The notes: a model not told the origin generated them from the letters alone. Shown: positions 16,427 to 24,641, counted from the first letter of the stretch. The stretch is 64,000 bases of DNA from Neorhizobium populisoli (GCF_019430945.1 NZ_JAHYCB010000017.1:1-64000); one strand, 5' to 3'. Numbers and translations: made by a program.

Positions 16427-16594
16427 CTACGGCGCGAGGCACTCTTCGCAGATGCCGCACCCGTCTTCGTCCATTAGGGATTGCCACCGTCCGCACAAAA
16501 GGCATGCCGCGCCTCCTTCGCAGTGGGCATCGCGCTCCGGCGGAAGGATTTCGATTTCACATGCAGATGTCGTTTCAACGGACGCGTCTTCCAT
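16427..16594 (-). CDS. zinc-ribbon-like microprotein, copy 1
   Basis: A 55-aa protein starting MEDASVETTSACEIEILPPE, with CLLCGR followed by DGCGICEECLAP. The four-plus Cys in CxxC pairs suggest a small zinc ribbon. A longer reading to 16660 exists, but the 55-aa start is shared with copy 2 at 51334-51501. The two loci also share nearly identical DNA for about 220 bases, including the region upstream of the start. Function is unknown; a nucleic-acid or protein adaptor is plausible. It lies beside the truncated end of the dnaE2 remnant. Confidence 0.6.
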   Translation of the reverse strand: MEDASVETTSACEIEILPPERDAHCEGGAACLLCGRWQSLMDEDGCGICEECLAP

Positions 16595-16716
16595 CTCGAG
16601 GCTCCAGGTTCGAGGACGGAACCAAGATGGTGATGCCGGCCGACGAAACAAGCCGTGCAAGCCCCCCGAAACCGTGCGGGGCCGGAATGCGTTTCGATGG
16701 CAAAGGAGACCACTCG

Positions 16717-16959
16717 ATGCCCGGAACGTTCACCACCTTCTATGTACTTGCCTTCGACCTCGACGACCGAAACCAGCCGGTCAAGGCATTCGAACCGCAC
16801 GCCGCCGCGAGCGTCGAGGCGGCCGTCGATGCTGCTCGAAATCTTTCTTCAAGGCATGCGGGCGTCGTCGCGTGGAAGCTTGAAAGCGATCCGGTAGTCG
16901 GGGAGGAAGGCCATCCAGAGGTTCTCTTCCAGGCCGGGAGGGTTGGCGACTTCTTCTAG
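16717..16959 (+). CDS. hypothetical small protein, 80 aa
   Basis: It starts MPGTFTTFYVLAFDLDDRNQ behind a good ribosome-binding site (AAAGGAG) and ends VLFQAGRVGDFF. It is a compact alpha/beta protein with no signal peptide. A diverged and frameshifted relative at 23552-23775 shares FYV-F-LDD--QPVKAF, A-R-L-(S/A)-RHA-VV-WK and the GDF ending, so this is a genuine rhizobial family of unknown function. It is probably monocistronic. Confidence 0.6.
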   Translation: MPGTFTTFYVLAFDLDDRNQPVKAFEPHAAASVEAAVDAARNLSSRHAGVVAWKLESDPVVGEEGHPEVLFQAGRVGDFF

Positions 16960-16977
16960 GCCGTCATCCGTGGCGAT

Positions 16978-17562
16978 CTAAACCCCATTCGACGTCCTCG
17001 CTCTTAAGAGTTCTGCGACTAAAGAAACTAACAGGGAGGCATCAAGCTGGCGGTCTCCCTGCCCTAGTGAAGCCGGGTCCTCTTCGGGCGGCCTCTCCCG
17101 CATCGGGTGCGGAGCTGTAGCGAGGACGACGTCCGTGCCTTTTACGAGCTCCTCAAGCTCCCGGACGAGCGCTTGGCGCGCACGATACGTCACCTCTTGG
17201 TGAATTGCTTTCCATTGCGCTTCAGCCCCACCGCGATTCATCAAGAAGACAACGATGCCTCGGTTTGCGAGCAGCATGAGCGGCAAGGCTCTGCGGGCGT
17301 AGCGGGAACTCCGCACGACGTTGTCTTCGAACCCAGTTCTCCAGTCTTCGTCGGTCACTTTCAGGAAGGGCTTCGCCACGAATTCGCCGCCGACATCGAC
17401 CAGGATATCGAGTTCGCAAGGGGCGCATGAGAGTTCGCAGCTATTCTCAGCGGCCTCGTCGAGCACGATGGCCCCTTCCGCAGCCAATGCGGCCCGGAGC
17501 TCCGCTACGACGGGCGCGCATCCTACGACTAGCGCTGTTCTTCCTGCCAGTCGCATGTTCAT
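16978..17562 (-). CDS. SDR-like protein lacking key catalytic motifs
   Basis: A 194-aa protein with the outline of a short-chain dehydrogenase. LAGRTALVVGCAPVVAELRA occupies the cofactor-binding position but lacks the TGxxxGxG glycine pattern. ILVDVGGEF stands where NNAG is expected, and DEDWRTGFEDNVV matches the helix before the active site. The YxxxK pair is not evident near VTYRARQ. It is probably not an active oxidoreductase, or it is a decayed one. Its start overlaps the upstream gene by 4 bases, making it the third gene of a coupled operon (18118 to 16978). Confidence 0.6.
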   Translation of the reverse strand: MNMRLAGRTALVVGCAPVVAELRAALAAEGAIVLDEAAENSCELSCAPCELDILVDVGGEFVAKPFLKVTDEDWRTGFEDNVVRSSRYARRALPLMLLANRGIVVFLMNRGGAEAQWKAIHQEVTYRARQALVRELEELVKGTDVVLATAPHPMRERPPEEDPASLGQGDRQLDASLLVSLVAELLRARTSNGV

Positions 17563-17885
17563 CTCCCCTGCCTTCGGTCGCGCGGCACACCTCCTTGTCG
17601 CGCGCGCTCCATGACTTCGCCAAGAGTCGGCGGCGGCTCCATCACCAGGTCAATCAAATCCTCCAGCCCGACGACTACCACGACGTCATTACCGTCAACG
17701 GCCACCAGAGCCGGCCGGCCCTTCAGGGCGTCCACCGTCATGAGCAGCAGCCTCTTGCGCGCGAGCCGGACAGGAAGCGCATCGCCTGCGACCTCCCGCA
17801 CGATGCTCTTGACCAGCCGTCGGCGGTCCGGGTCGATCGAAGCCTTCAATCCTCTGACGACATCCCTCCAATCAGCCTCGCTCAT
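17559..17885 (-). CDS. hypothetical protein in coupled operon
   Basis: A 108-aa soluble protein. The second half (RPALVAVDGNDVVVVVGLED, then LGEVMERARQ) resembles the C-terminal part of Phd/YefM-type antitoxins only loosely, and I do not assign it. The first half is basic. It overlaps its upstream neighbour by 4 bases (ATGA) and its downstream neighbour by 4 bases, so the three proteins are likely made in fixed proportion. Confidence 0.55.
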   Translation of the reverse strand: MSEADWRDVVRGLKASIDPDRRRLVKSIVREVAGDALPVRLARKRLLLMTVDALKGRPALVAVDGNDVVVVVGLEDLIDLVMEPPPTLGEVMERARQGGVPRDRRQGR

Positions 17886-18118
17886 GCCGCCGCTCCCTGC
17901 TTCAGAACACGATGCACCTCGTCACCCTCGACGATCCCCTTCTCCACCAGGACGTCGGCGATGACCTCTACCGCGGATCGGCATGCGCGAACGATGTCGG
18001 CGGCTCGCTTCATCTGCTCCTGGAGGATTCGTTCCACCCGTGCGGCGACCGCCCGGTCGTCTGCGCGGACCCGATCGCGATCCACCACCGACTTGACGGT
18101 CCGGTAGGCAAGCGACAT
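17882..18118 (-). CDS. free-standing FtsH C-terminal-tail-like small protein
   Basis: A 78-aa protein. From residue about 22 on, it reads RVERILQEQMKRAADIVRAC followed by VIADVLVEKGIVEGDEVHRV, matching the helical C-terminal end of M41/FtsH proteases (x-R-I-L-x-E...A-x-x-L-L-E-K...L-x-G-x-E-V). The HEXXH site and AAA domain are absent. It could be a remnant of a Zn protease, or a small protein using that helical hairpin to interact with an oligomeric protease. It is the first gene of the 4-base-overlap operon and is divergent from cydAB, with about 218 bases between. Confidence 0.55.
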   Translation of the reverse strand: MSLAYRTVKSVVDRDRVRADDRAVAARVERILQEQMKRAADIVRACRSAVEVIADVLVEKGIVEGDEVHRVLKQGAAA

Positions 18119-18336
18119 GTAATGTAACCCAGAGCTGGGGTGCTACATCTGTTTAGCGGCAGCCCTGCCTGGTGCCTCGGGACGTGGCATTCCGACGCGC
18201 GACACAGGGTGAGGTTGGCCTCGACAGATTTCACCCTACGTTGTGGTCCGAGAGGCCGACATAAACAGCCACGATGCCACGCCCGGAACCGGGGCGGCGG
18301 CACCGAGTTCGAGGGTCCTCAAAAAATGGAGTCGTC

Positions 18337-19761
18337 ATGACCTTCCTTGGTCTCGAAGCCGAAATGCTGGCGCGGCTGCAGTTCGCGTTTACCGTCTCGT
18401 TCCACTTCCTATTTCCCGCCTTCTCGATCGGGACGGCAAGCTACCTCGCCGTCCTGAACGCGCTCTGGCTGTGGAAGCGCGACCAGGCCTATCTCAAGCT
18501 CTTCGAATACTGGAAGACGATTTTCGCAGTGACCTTCGCCATGGGCGTCGTCTCCGGGATCGTGATGAGCTACCAGTTTGGCACCAACTGGTCCGCCTTC
18601 TCCGACAAGGCTGGACCGGTCATAGGCCCGTTAATGGGCTACGAGGTCCTCACCGCCTTCTTCCTCGAAGCAGGCTTCCTCGGTATCGCGCTCTTCGGCC
18701 GCAAACGTGTCGGAGACACGGCTCATATGGTGGCGGTCGCGATGGTTGCGATCGGCACGCTGATTTCGGCGACGTGGATCACGGCGGCCAATAGCTGGAT
18801 GCATACGCCTACCGGATTCAGCATCGACTCCAACGGCGTCTTTGTGCCGGAAGACTGGTGGCAGATCATCTTCAACCCGTCCTTCCCGTACAGGATGACC
18901 CATACCGTGATGGCGGCCTTCCTGACCACCGCCTTCGCCGTGGGCGCCGTCGGCGCGTGGCACCTTCTGAAGGACCGCAAGAACCGCCAGGCCCAGATCA
19001 TGTTCTCGATGGCCATGTGGATGGCGGCCATCGTCACTCCGATCCAGATCTTCGTCGGCGACCTGCATGGCCTGAACACGCTGGAACACCAGCCTGCGAA
19101 GATCGCGGCCATGGAGGGACATTACGAGACGCATAAGGATGGTGCTCCTCTTGTCCTGTTCGGCATTCCCGACGACGAGGCGGAGACCACCCACTACGCA
19201 ATCGAGGTGCCGAAGCTCGGATCGTTGATCCTGACGCACGAACTGAATGGCGAGATCAAGGGACTGAAGGAATGGCCGCGCGACCAGCGTCCTCCGGCTT
19301 TGATGCCGTTCATCACCTTCCGCATCATGGTTGGTCTCGGCTTCCTGATGCTCGGCGTCGGGCTCTGGTCTCTGTGGGCGCGCTGGAAGGGGAACCTGTA
19401 CGACACGCCCTGGCTCCATCGCATCGCGGTAGCAATGGGAGGTTCCGGTTTCATCGCGGTGCTTGCCGGCTGGTACACGACCGAGGTCGGCCGTCAGCCC
19501 TGGACGGTCTATGGCCATCTGAGAACTGCCCACAGCCTTTCTCCGGTTTCCGCTCCCGCGGTGGGCACTTCGCTACTCATCTTCATCGCCGTCTACTTCG
19601 TGGTCTTCGGCGTGGGCGTCTACTACCTGCTGAAGCTCATGCAACGGCCGCCGACGCCTTTGGACACAGACCGGGAACTGGATGCCGGTCCTATCCGGAC
19701 GGCGGGCATCATGCCGGGCGCTGCACAGGATCATCCGATCGGAGGCCGACATGGACATTGA
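18337..19761 (+). CDS. cydA: cytochrome bd-type quinol oxidase subunit I (cyanide-insensitive type)
   Basis: A 474-aa membrane protein. LARLQFAFTVSFHFLFPAFS has the haem ligand His near the N-terminus; GTNWSAFSDKAGPVIGPLMG and the ANSWMHTP segment are conserved bd motifs; GWYTTEVGRQPWTVYGHLRT is the quinol-site region. The protein lacks the long Q-loop insertion of E. coli CydA, placing it with the short-loop CioA type. It oxidises ubiquinol and reduces oxygen with high affinity in the inner membrane. The start is the ATG of MTFLGLEAEM; a longer frame upstream lacks family-like residues. Its stop overlaps cydB by 11 bases. Confidence 0.96.
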   Translation: MTFLGLEAEMLARLQFAFTVSFHFLFPAFSIGTASYLAVLNALWLWKRDQAYLKLFEYWKTIFAVTFAMGVVSGIVMSYQFGTNWSAFSDKAGPVIGPLMGYEVLTAFFLEAGFLGIALFGRKRVGDTAHMVAVAMVAIGTLISATWITAANSWMHTPTGFSIDSNGVFVPEDWWQIIFNPSFPYRMTHTVMAAFLTTAFAVGAVGAWHLLKDRKNRQAQIMFSMAMWMAAIVTPIQIFVGDLHGLNTLEHQPAKIAAMEGHYETHKDGAPLVLFGIPDDEAETTHYAIEVPKLGSLILTHELNGEIKGLKEWPRDQRPPALMPFITFRIMVGLGFLMLGVGLWSLWARWKGNLYDTPWLHRIAVAMGGSGFIAVLAGWYTTEVGRQPWTVYGHLRTAHSLSPVSAPAVGTSLLIFIAVYFVVFGVGVYYLLKLMQRPPTPLDTDRELDAGPIRTAGIMPGAAQDHPIGGRHGH

Positions 19762-20755
19762 CCTTTCATTCGTCTGGGCGGGGATCATCGCCTTCTCGGT
19801 CCTTGCTTATGTCGTGCTGGACGGCTTCGACCTTGGGATCGGCATCGTCTTCCCGTTCTTCCGAAAGCGGCACGACCGGGATGTGATGACGAACTCGATC
19901 GCCCCAGTCTGGGACGGCAACGAGACATGGCTGGTGCTTGGCGGCGGCGGCCTCATGGCAGTCTTCCCGCTCGCCTACGCGATCATCATGCCCGCGCTCT
20001 ACATGCCGATCATCCTGATGCTGGTCAGCCTGATCTTCCGCGGTGTCGCCTTCGAGTTCCGCTGGCGAACGCATCACGAATCCCACCTCTGGGACTTCGG
20101 CTTCTGGATCGGGTCCTCAGTCGCGGCTCTCATGCAGGGCATCTCTCTCGGCGCGCTGGTGCAGGGTGTCGCTGTGGAAGGCAGGCAGTACGCAGGCGGC
20201 TGGTGGGACTGGCTTACCCCTTTCTCTATCCTGACCGGGATAGCGGTTCTCGTCGGCTATGCGCTGCTCGGCGTGACGTGGCTCAATCTGAAGACGTCCG
20301 GGGAGATTCAGTCCCGATCGGCGAAGCTCGCACGTCCCTTGAGCGTCGCCCTCCTGGCCTTGATCGGCGCGGTGTCTCTCTGGACGCCGTTTATCAACGA
20401 GATTTACTTCGAACGCTGGTTTGGATGGCCGACCGCCTTCTTCTCTTCATTCGTGCCCCTGCTGCTTGCTCTCTGCGCTTTCGCGCTCTGGCACGGCCTC
20501 ACCCACGGCAAGCACCTGCAGCCCTTCCTCTCGGCGCTCGGCTTGTTCATCCTCAGCTTCGCTGGATTGGGCATAAGCTTCTATCCATACATGATCCCCG
20601 GTGTGCTCACGATCAGGGACGCCGCAGCTCCGGACAGTTCGCTGAAGTTCCTGCTTGTCGGTGCGTCGATCCTCGTGCCGATGATCTTGGCCTACACCGC
20701 CTACGCCTACTGGGTCTTCCGCGGCAAGGTAGACCCAGAGGAAGGATATCATTGA
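19751..20755 (+). CDS. cydB: cytochrome bd-type quinol oxidase subunit II
   Basis: A 334-aa membrane protein with about eight hydrophobic segments. LDGFDLGIGIVFPF and SIAPVWDGNETWLVLGGGGL are signature CydB stretches; SFYPYMIPGVLTI is also typical. The start ATG (MDIDLSFVWAG) lies inside the last codons of cydA, so the subunits are translationally coupled. It completes the bd oxidase core. No cydDC haem/thiol exporter genes are in the window, consistent with CIO-type operons, which often lack them. Confidence 0.96.
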   Translation: MDIDLSFVWAGIIAFSVLAYVVLDGFDLGIGIVFPFFRKRHDRDVMTNSIAPVWDGNETWLVLGGGGLMAVFPLAYAIIMPALYMPIILMLVSLIFRGVAFEFRWRTHHESHLWDFGFWIGSSVAALMQGISLGALVQGVAVEGRQYAGGWWDWLTPFSILTGIAVLVGYALLGVTWLNLKTSGEIQSRSAKLARPLSVALLALIGAVSLWTPFINEIYFERWFGWPTAFFSSFVPLLLALCAFALWHGLTHGKHLQPFLSALGLFILSFAGLGISFYPYMIPGVLTIRDAAAPDSSLKFLLVGASILVPMILAYTAYAYWVFRGKVDPEEGYH

Positions 20756-20859
20756 TGCACGAGGCTCTTCGAAAGGCGGCATGGTTTATCGGGCTTTGGT
20801 TGGCTGGCGTGGGCACAGTTACCCTGGTCGGGCTGATAATCCGCTCGTTCCTAAAGTAG
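20755..20859 (+). CDS. DUF2474-type small subunit of bd oxidase (CydX-like)
   Basis: A 34-aa protein starting MHEALRKAAWFIGLWLAGVG and ending IRSFLK, with one transmembrane helix. Its ATG overlaps the cydB stop in TGATG. Single-helix proteins in this position stabilise the bd oxidase (CydX/DUF2474). The length, location and Trp/Gly-rich helix fit. It is too short for routine gene calling. Confidence 0.8.
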   Translation: MHEALRKAAWFIGLWLAGVGTVTLVGLIIRSFLK

Positions 20860-21000
20860 GTCGAAGAGGAGAGAGCCTCATTTGACGATGTCTGGAATCG
20901 GATCTCGCCGGTTTGGCATGAAGTTGTTACGACCTTCTCAAGATAGGACGGCCTTGAATCCCTTGATTTAGCGTCCACGACAACGGCTCGTTTATGCGGA

Positions 21001-21021
21001 TCGCCGGCGCTCTGCCGGCGA
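21001..21021. terminator. hairpin behind cydAB operon
   Basis: TCGCCGGC (21001-21008) pairs with GCCGGCGA (21014-21021) across a 5-base loop. It lies in the 220-base space between the bd oxidase operon and the BA14K gene. There is only a short A-run after it and no T-tract, so termination is tentative. Confidence 0.3.
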
Positions 21022-21080
21022 AACGGAACCATTTCAGCCCAGCGACCTTTCTTAAGTAAGTCCTAACGATTGGTCATTCC

Positions 21081-21392
21081 ATGCGCAAAATCGCAAAGCT
21101 CGCCGCTCTGTCCACCTTCAGCGGCATCTTCTTCGCTCTAGCACTGAACTCCGTCCAGGCGTTCCAGATGCCACAAGCAGCCGGCAAGGCCGGCGCCGGG
21201 TCCAGACAGGCAGTTTCGGCGTATGCCGAAGATGCCGGAAGCGTCGGTAGCCCCCGGACCTCTGCCCTCTCTCCCGCTGAAGTCAGGCACGTCTCCTGGT
21301 GCGCAGCCCGCTACGCGCTTGCCTACAGCGCTGTAGACAACACCTATGACAATGGCCGCGGCCGCCGCATCGAGTGCGTGTCTCCAAAGTGA
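21081..21392 (+). CDS. BA14K-family small secreted protein
   Basis: A 103-aa protein with an N-terminal signal peptide (KLAALSTFSGIFFALALNSV, cleavage near VQAFQ). The C-terminus has the BA14K motif: HVSWCAARYALAYSAVDNTY then RRIECVSPK, with two Cys that may form a disulphide. In Brucella, BA14K is a lectin-like immunoreactive protein of the envelope, and rhizobia carry many paralogues. It is a single gene, plus strand, with no evident operon partner. The family match is good; the biological role is not known. Confidence 0.85.
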   Translation: MRKIAKLAALSTFSGIFFALALNSVQAFQMPQAAGKAGAGSRQAVSAYAEDAGSVGSPRTSALSPAEVRHVSWCAARYALAYSAVDNTYDNGRGRRIECVSPK

Positions 21393-21695
21393 CGATCGAC
21401 TCACTAGCACGCGACCTGGCACCCCGTGGAAAGCATGCCGCTGGAGACGATTTCGGGATCGCCTTAAGATGGGAGACTTCGCCCGACCAGCGGCTTGCAA
21501 CCGAGCTTCTTGATTACGCGACGGATGTCGCACGGAGCGAGTTAGACCTGAATATTCCTGCGGATACGACGTGAAGCCGAAGCGATGGCTCGACTATTTG
21601 CAAGAAACGGATTCGTCCCCGACGGCCAAGCCGACGTCGATCTGCTTCCAGAGATCCTCCTCCTCCGCTTCCACCACGACCTGCACTGACCTGCC
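21393..21695. other. 303-bp stretch without a confident gene
   Basis: Short open frames exist (for example 21374-21574 plus, 66 aa), but none shows a recognisable family, a good ribosome-binding site or conserved features. I see no repeats or terminator here. Confidence 0.4.
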
Positions 21696-22265
21696 TTACC
21701 AAACCGGGAAGAGACCGGCTGATCCATACCGATCCATCATACGGTCGAACATTCCGATGTCCGCGCTTCCGCGCGCGACGAGCTGCGCGCCCTCGATTGC
21801 CGAGAAGATTGCGAGCGCGTCGTCGCCCAGTTCGACCTCTCCGGCCTTCGGTCGATGCACGGAGATGAATTCGCGCAACCAGTCCACGTTCACCGACCGA
21901 AAACGTTCGACTTCCGTCAGCACCGGCCCTGGAAGAGCATCCCTCTCGGCGAGCATGATCCCGCAGAGGCACATCCGATTGTCGTTTTTCAGGGCGAGCC
22001 GGAAAGCTTCCACGTAAGTCCTCATCGTCTCGGCGCCGTCTTCCTTTATGAGCGACAATCCTTCTAGGAACGCCTTCGCCTCCTCGGCATACCGCTTCGC
22101 TAGAGCTTGGCCGAGGTCGCCTTTCGTAGGGAAATGGTAGTGGACGCTGGCGTTCTTGATGCCGATGTCCTTGGCCAGCTCTCGGAAGCTGAGCGCATTG
22201 TAGCCCTCCCGCTGCACCACGAGCTTGGCCGCGTCCATGATGGTGTCGCGAGTGTCGGTCGTCAT
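21696..22265 (-). CDS. TetR-family transcriptional regulator
   Basis: A 189-aa repressor. Residues 4-50 form the TetR helix-turn-helix (TIMDAAKLVVQREGYNALSF, IGIKNASVHYHFPTKGDL). The C-terminal domain, for ligand binding and dimerisation, has Met/Cys-rich MCLCGIMLAERD, which fits sensing of an electrophile. It is divergent from the glutathione S-transferase gene. Two near-identical palindromes between the genes are likely its operators, so it probably represses both itself and the GST. Confidence 0.92.
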   Translation of the reverse strand: MTTDTRDTIMDAAKLVVQREGYNALSFRELAKDIGIKNASVHYHFPTKGDLGQALAKRYAEEAKAFLEGLSLIKEDGAETMRTYVEAFRLALKNDNRMCLCGIMLAERDALPGPVLTEVERFRSVNVDWLREFISVHRPKAGEVELGDDALAIFSAIEGAQLVARGSADIGMFDRMMDRYGSAGLFPVW

Positions 22266-22323
22266 CTGCTGCTCATCCTGTTTCGACCACCCTTAACATC
22301 AAACTCTACTCGCCGCAAGAATT

Positions 22324-22388
22324 TACCTAGCGCTAGGTAGGGGATTGACAGACGACCAGCTCGATGCTTTTCTGACCTAGCGCTAGGT
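22324..22388. promoter_or_regulatory. twin palindromic TetR operators flanking a promoter
   Basis: TACCTAGCGCTAGGTA (22324-22339) is a perfect 16-bp palindrome. ACCTAGCGCTAGGT (22375-22388) repeats it with centres 50 bp apart, about five helical turns. A consensus -35 TTGACA sits between them at 22345-22350, pointing to the GST gene. This is direct evidence for a paired repressor site; assignment to the adjacent TetR is inference. Confidence 0.8.
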
Positions 22389-22419
22389 AGATCGCGTAGC
22401 GCTTAACTGGAGATCATCC

Positions 22420-23106
22420 ATGAAAATCTACGACCGCCCCGGCTTTCCAAATGCCGCCCGAATCCGCATCGTCCTTGCAGAGAAAGGATTGGACGCCGCC
22501 GTCGAATACGTTCCTGTCGACCTGATTGCGGCGGAGCACAAGCAGGAAGCCTTTCTGAAGCTTAATCCATCCGGGGTCATCCCTGTCCTGGAACTCGATG
22601 ATGGGACGTTTATTTCCGAAGCGACCGCCATCTCGGAATACATCGACAACCTCGACGGAAATCCGACGCTTACAGGCGCCTCTCCGAAGGAGAAGGCCAT
22701 AGTCCACATGATGCAGAGGCGAGCAGAAGCATTTGTCCTCGATCCCGTGGGAATCTTCTTCCACCACGGGACTCCGGGTCTCGGTGCAGCCCTTCAGGCC
22801 TACAAGAGCCCCGAGTGGAACGGACGCGAGGAGTGGGCGCTAAGGAACCGCGCCACCGCCATGTCCGGGTTCGCGTACTTCGACGAGGTCCTTGCCCGCT
22901 CTTCTTTCCTCGCGGGAGACCGGTTCTCTATCGCGGACATCACCCTGTACGCGGGCCTTCTCTTCGGCGACGTCGCCGGGGTGCAGCCGGCGAATGGCCT
23001 CGAACATCTGGCACAGTGGCGTGGTCGGGTGGCCGAACTTCCGAGCGTGAAAGGAAGATCAGGGCAGAACCTTCTGCCTGAAGATCTCCGTCGGCTGGGG
23101 TTCTAG
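22420..23106 (+). CDS. glutathione S-transferase
   Basis: A 228-aa protein. The N-terminal thioredoxin-fold half contains NPSGVIPVLELDDGTFISEA, with the cis-Pro and the Glu/Ser that bind glutathione. The C-terminal helical half contains FLAGDRFSIADITLYAGLLF, the conserved N-capping motif. It conjugates glutathione to electrophiles or reduces peroxides in the cytoplasm. Control by the divergent TetR through the two palindromes suggests induction by a toxic small molecule. Length and motifs are normal; the substrate is unknown. Confidence 0.93.
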   Translation: MKIYDRPGFPNAARIRIVLAEKGLDAAVEYVPVDLIAAEHKQEAFLKLNPSGVIPVLELDDGTFISEATAISEYIDNLDGNPTLTGASPKEKAIVHMMQRRAEAFVLDPVGIFFHHGTPGLGAALQAYKSPEWNGREEWALRNRATAMSGFAYFDEVLARSSFLAGDRFSIADITLYAGLLFGDVAGVQPANGLEHLAQWRGRVAELPSVKGRSGQNLLPEDLRRLGF

Positions 23107-23288
23107 TAGAGTGGTCGCGCTGCTCTGACACAGTAAAAGGTATCGCTGTAAGAGTGGAAGGGGAAATGGCACCTGAAGGGTCGATAGCCACGCACTTGGG
23201 GGGTGATGGCCACCAGGTCGGCGGCGCCGGCCATCCACTCAATCGCGATACACGGAACGGGACGGCCGCGCCGACCGTAGGCGCGTCC

Positions 23289-23476
23289 GTCTATGGAATC
23301 GAGTCAGCCGTTTGGCCGAATGACGCCTTCGCGCAGCCTTCCTTCTTGTCCCGGTAGGTCTTGTAAGCCTCATGCCCCTCTTCCAGGCCGATCCGATTGG
23401 CGATGAGGAAGAAAGGGCCGATCTTCCCTTCCACGATCAGATTCATCAGCGACTCAAGATACCGTTGAACGTGGGT
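23289..23476 (-). pseudogene. C-terminal remnant of Zn-dependent alcohol dehydrogenase
   Basis: The minus-strand frame without a start reads THVQRYLESLMNLIVEGKIG and then GLEEGHEAYKTYRDKKEGCA, ending at the stop 23289-23291. This is the C-terminal end of medium-chain zinc alcohol/formaldehyde dehydrogenases. The rest of the gene, including zinc and NAD sites, is absent. The upstream boundary near 23476 lies close to the start of another remnant. Confidence 0.7.
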
Positions 23477-23551
23477 CTAACCAGCCTTCAGTGAGACCCT
23501 TGCCCACGAAGCCTCTAAGCGGGGGCTGGGTGCAGTCCAACGAACACCCCG

Positions 23552-23775
23552 GCCTTTTATGTCTTCAATTTCAACCTCGACGACAAGGATCAGCCGGTGA
23601 AGGCCTTCGACCCGCGCACCTCGACGGACGAGCGGCGGCGATAAAGGGGGCGCGCGACCTGGCAAACAGGCACGCAAGCGTAGTTGTTTGGAAGCGCGAA
23701 GGAAGGCCGGTGGTGAGCGAGGACGGCAATCCCGGAACTGTGTTCCAGTCTTGCAAGATCGGAGACTTCGTCTGA
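23552..23775 (+). pseudogene. frameshifted paralogue of the 80-aa protein at 16717-16959
   Basis: One frame reads AFYVFNFNLDDKDQPVKAFD and stops near 23644; the next frame reads AAAIKGARDLANRHASVVVW and ends SCKIGDFV at 23775. Together they align along their length with the intact gene at 16717-16959. A single-base shift near 23633 and loss of the start region mark it as broken. Confidence 0.6.
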
Positions 23776-24008
23776 CGGCGCAGCCAGGAGGAAGCTCCGT
23801 CGGCGGCACTGCCTACAACTCTGCCAAACAGCATGCCACGGCCGCACGGTGCTAGTCAGCCCTGACAAGAGTCAGAATTGACTGATCTTCACGTGTCCGG
23901 CGACGCCGGCTAGTTCCCGATCGAGCGCATTTTTTTCATAGTGTCCATCGTCGTCGCCTCATCGCGCACGGTTCAGACGGACTTAGTGCCCATATAGGAC
24001 AAGACCAT

Positions 24009-24623
24009 TCATCGCTTCGCCTGTCTGCAGTCATCAAAGATGTTCAGGGCTGCGTACTGAAGCAGCATAATGGTCTTCCCATCGCGGATCCGCCTGTCGG
24101 CAATCATCGCGAGCGCCTCCTCGATCGTCGGTTCCAGACGTTCGATATCCTCGCCCTCATCGGCGTTGCCTCCTCCGCTGGAAACCTGATCCGCAGCCGT
24201 GTAAGACCCGACGAAGAAGTGAATTCGCTCCGTTACGGAACCGGGGCTCATGAAGGCGTCGAACACCTCGCGGACGTCCGTCACGCGGTATCCGGTCTCC
24301 TCCTCGACCTCGGCCCTGATGCGCTCCTCGGGCGTTGCCTTGTCGAGAAGGCCGGCGGGCGTCTCGATCAGCAGGTCGTCATACCCGTTCACGAAGGCCG
24401 GGTAGCGGAACTGCCTCGTCAGCACCACTGTGCGCCGATCGAGGTCGTAGAGGAGTATCGTCGCGCCGTTTCCGCGGTCATAGGTTTCCCGGCTCTGCCT
24501 TTGCCAGGTGCCGTCTGCTCTTAAAAAGCGAAAGGTTGTCTTCTTCAGGACGTACCAGTCATCAGACAGTGTCGCTACGTCTTCGATCTGCACGCGATCC
24601 GCAAGCATCATTTTGAGCTCCAT
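24009..24623 (-). CDS. Nudix hydrolase, NudK/ADP-ribose pyrophosphatase-like
   Basis: A 204-aa protein. The Nudix box is present: ETPAGLLDKATPEERIRAEV followed by EEETGYRV, with the Glu residues that bind magnesium. TILLYDLDRRTVVLTRQFRY and the C-terminal region match the NudK (GDP-mannose) and ADP-sugar pyrophosphatase subgroup. It hydrolyses nucleoside diphosphate derivatives in the cytoplasm. It is divergent from the DeoR-family regulator across a 68-base gap holding an inverted repeat, so that regulator may control it. Exact substrate is not determinable. Confidence 0.88.
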   Translation of the reverse strand: MELKMMLADRVQIEDVATLSDDWYVLKKTTFRFLRADGTWQRQSRETYDRGNGATILLYDLDRRTVVLTRQFRYPAFVNGYDDLLIETPAGLLDKATPEERIRAEVEEETGYRVTDVREVFDAFMSPGSVTERIHFFVGSYTAADQVSSGGGNADEGEDIERLEPTIEEALAMIADRRIRDGKTIMLLQYAALNIFDDCRQAKR

Positions 24624-24641
24624 ATTCTACCGTTGCCTGAC

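Noticed and set aside
18631..19533. 300-aa minus-strand open frame
   Set aside because: It is antisense to cydA and rich in His/Arg/Asp, typical of a shadow frame.
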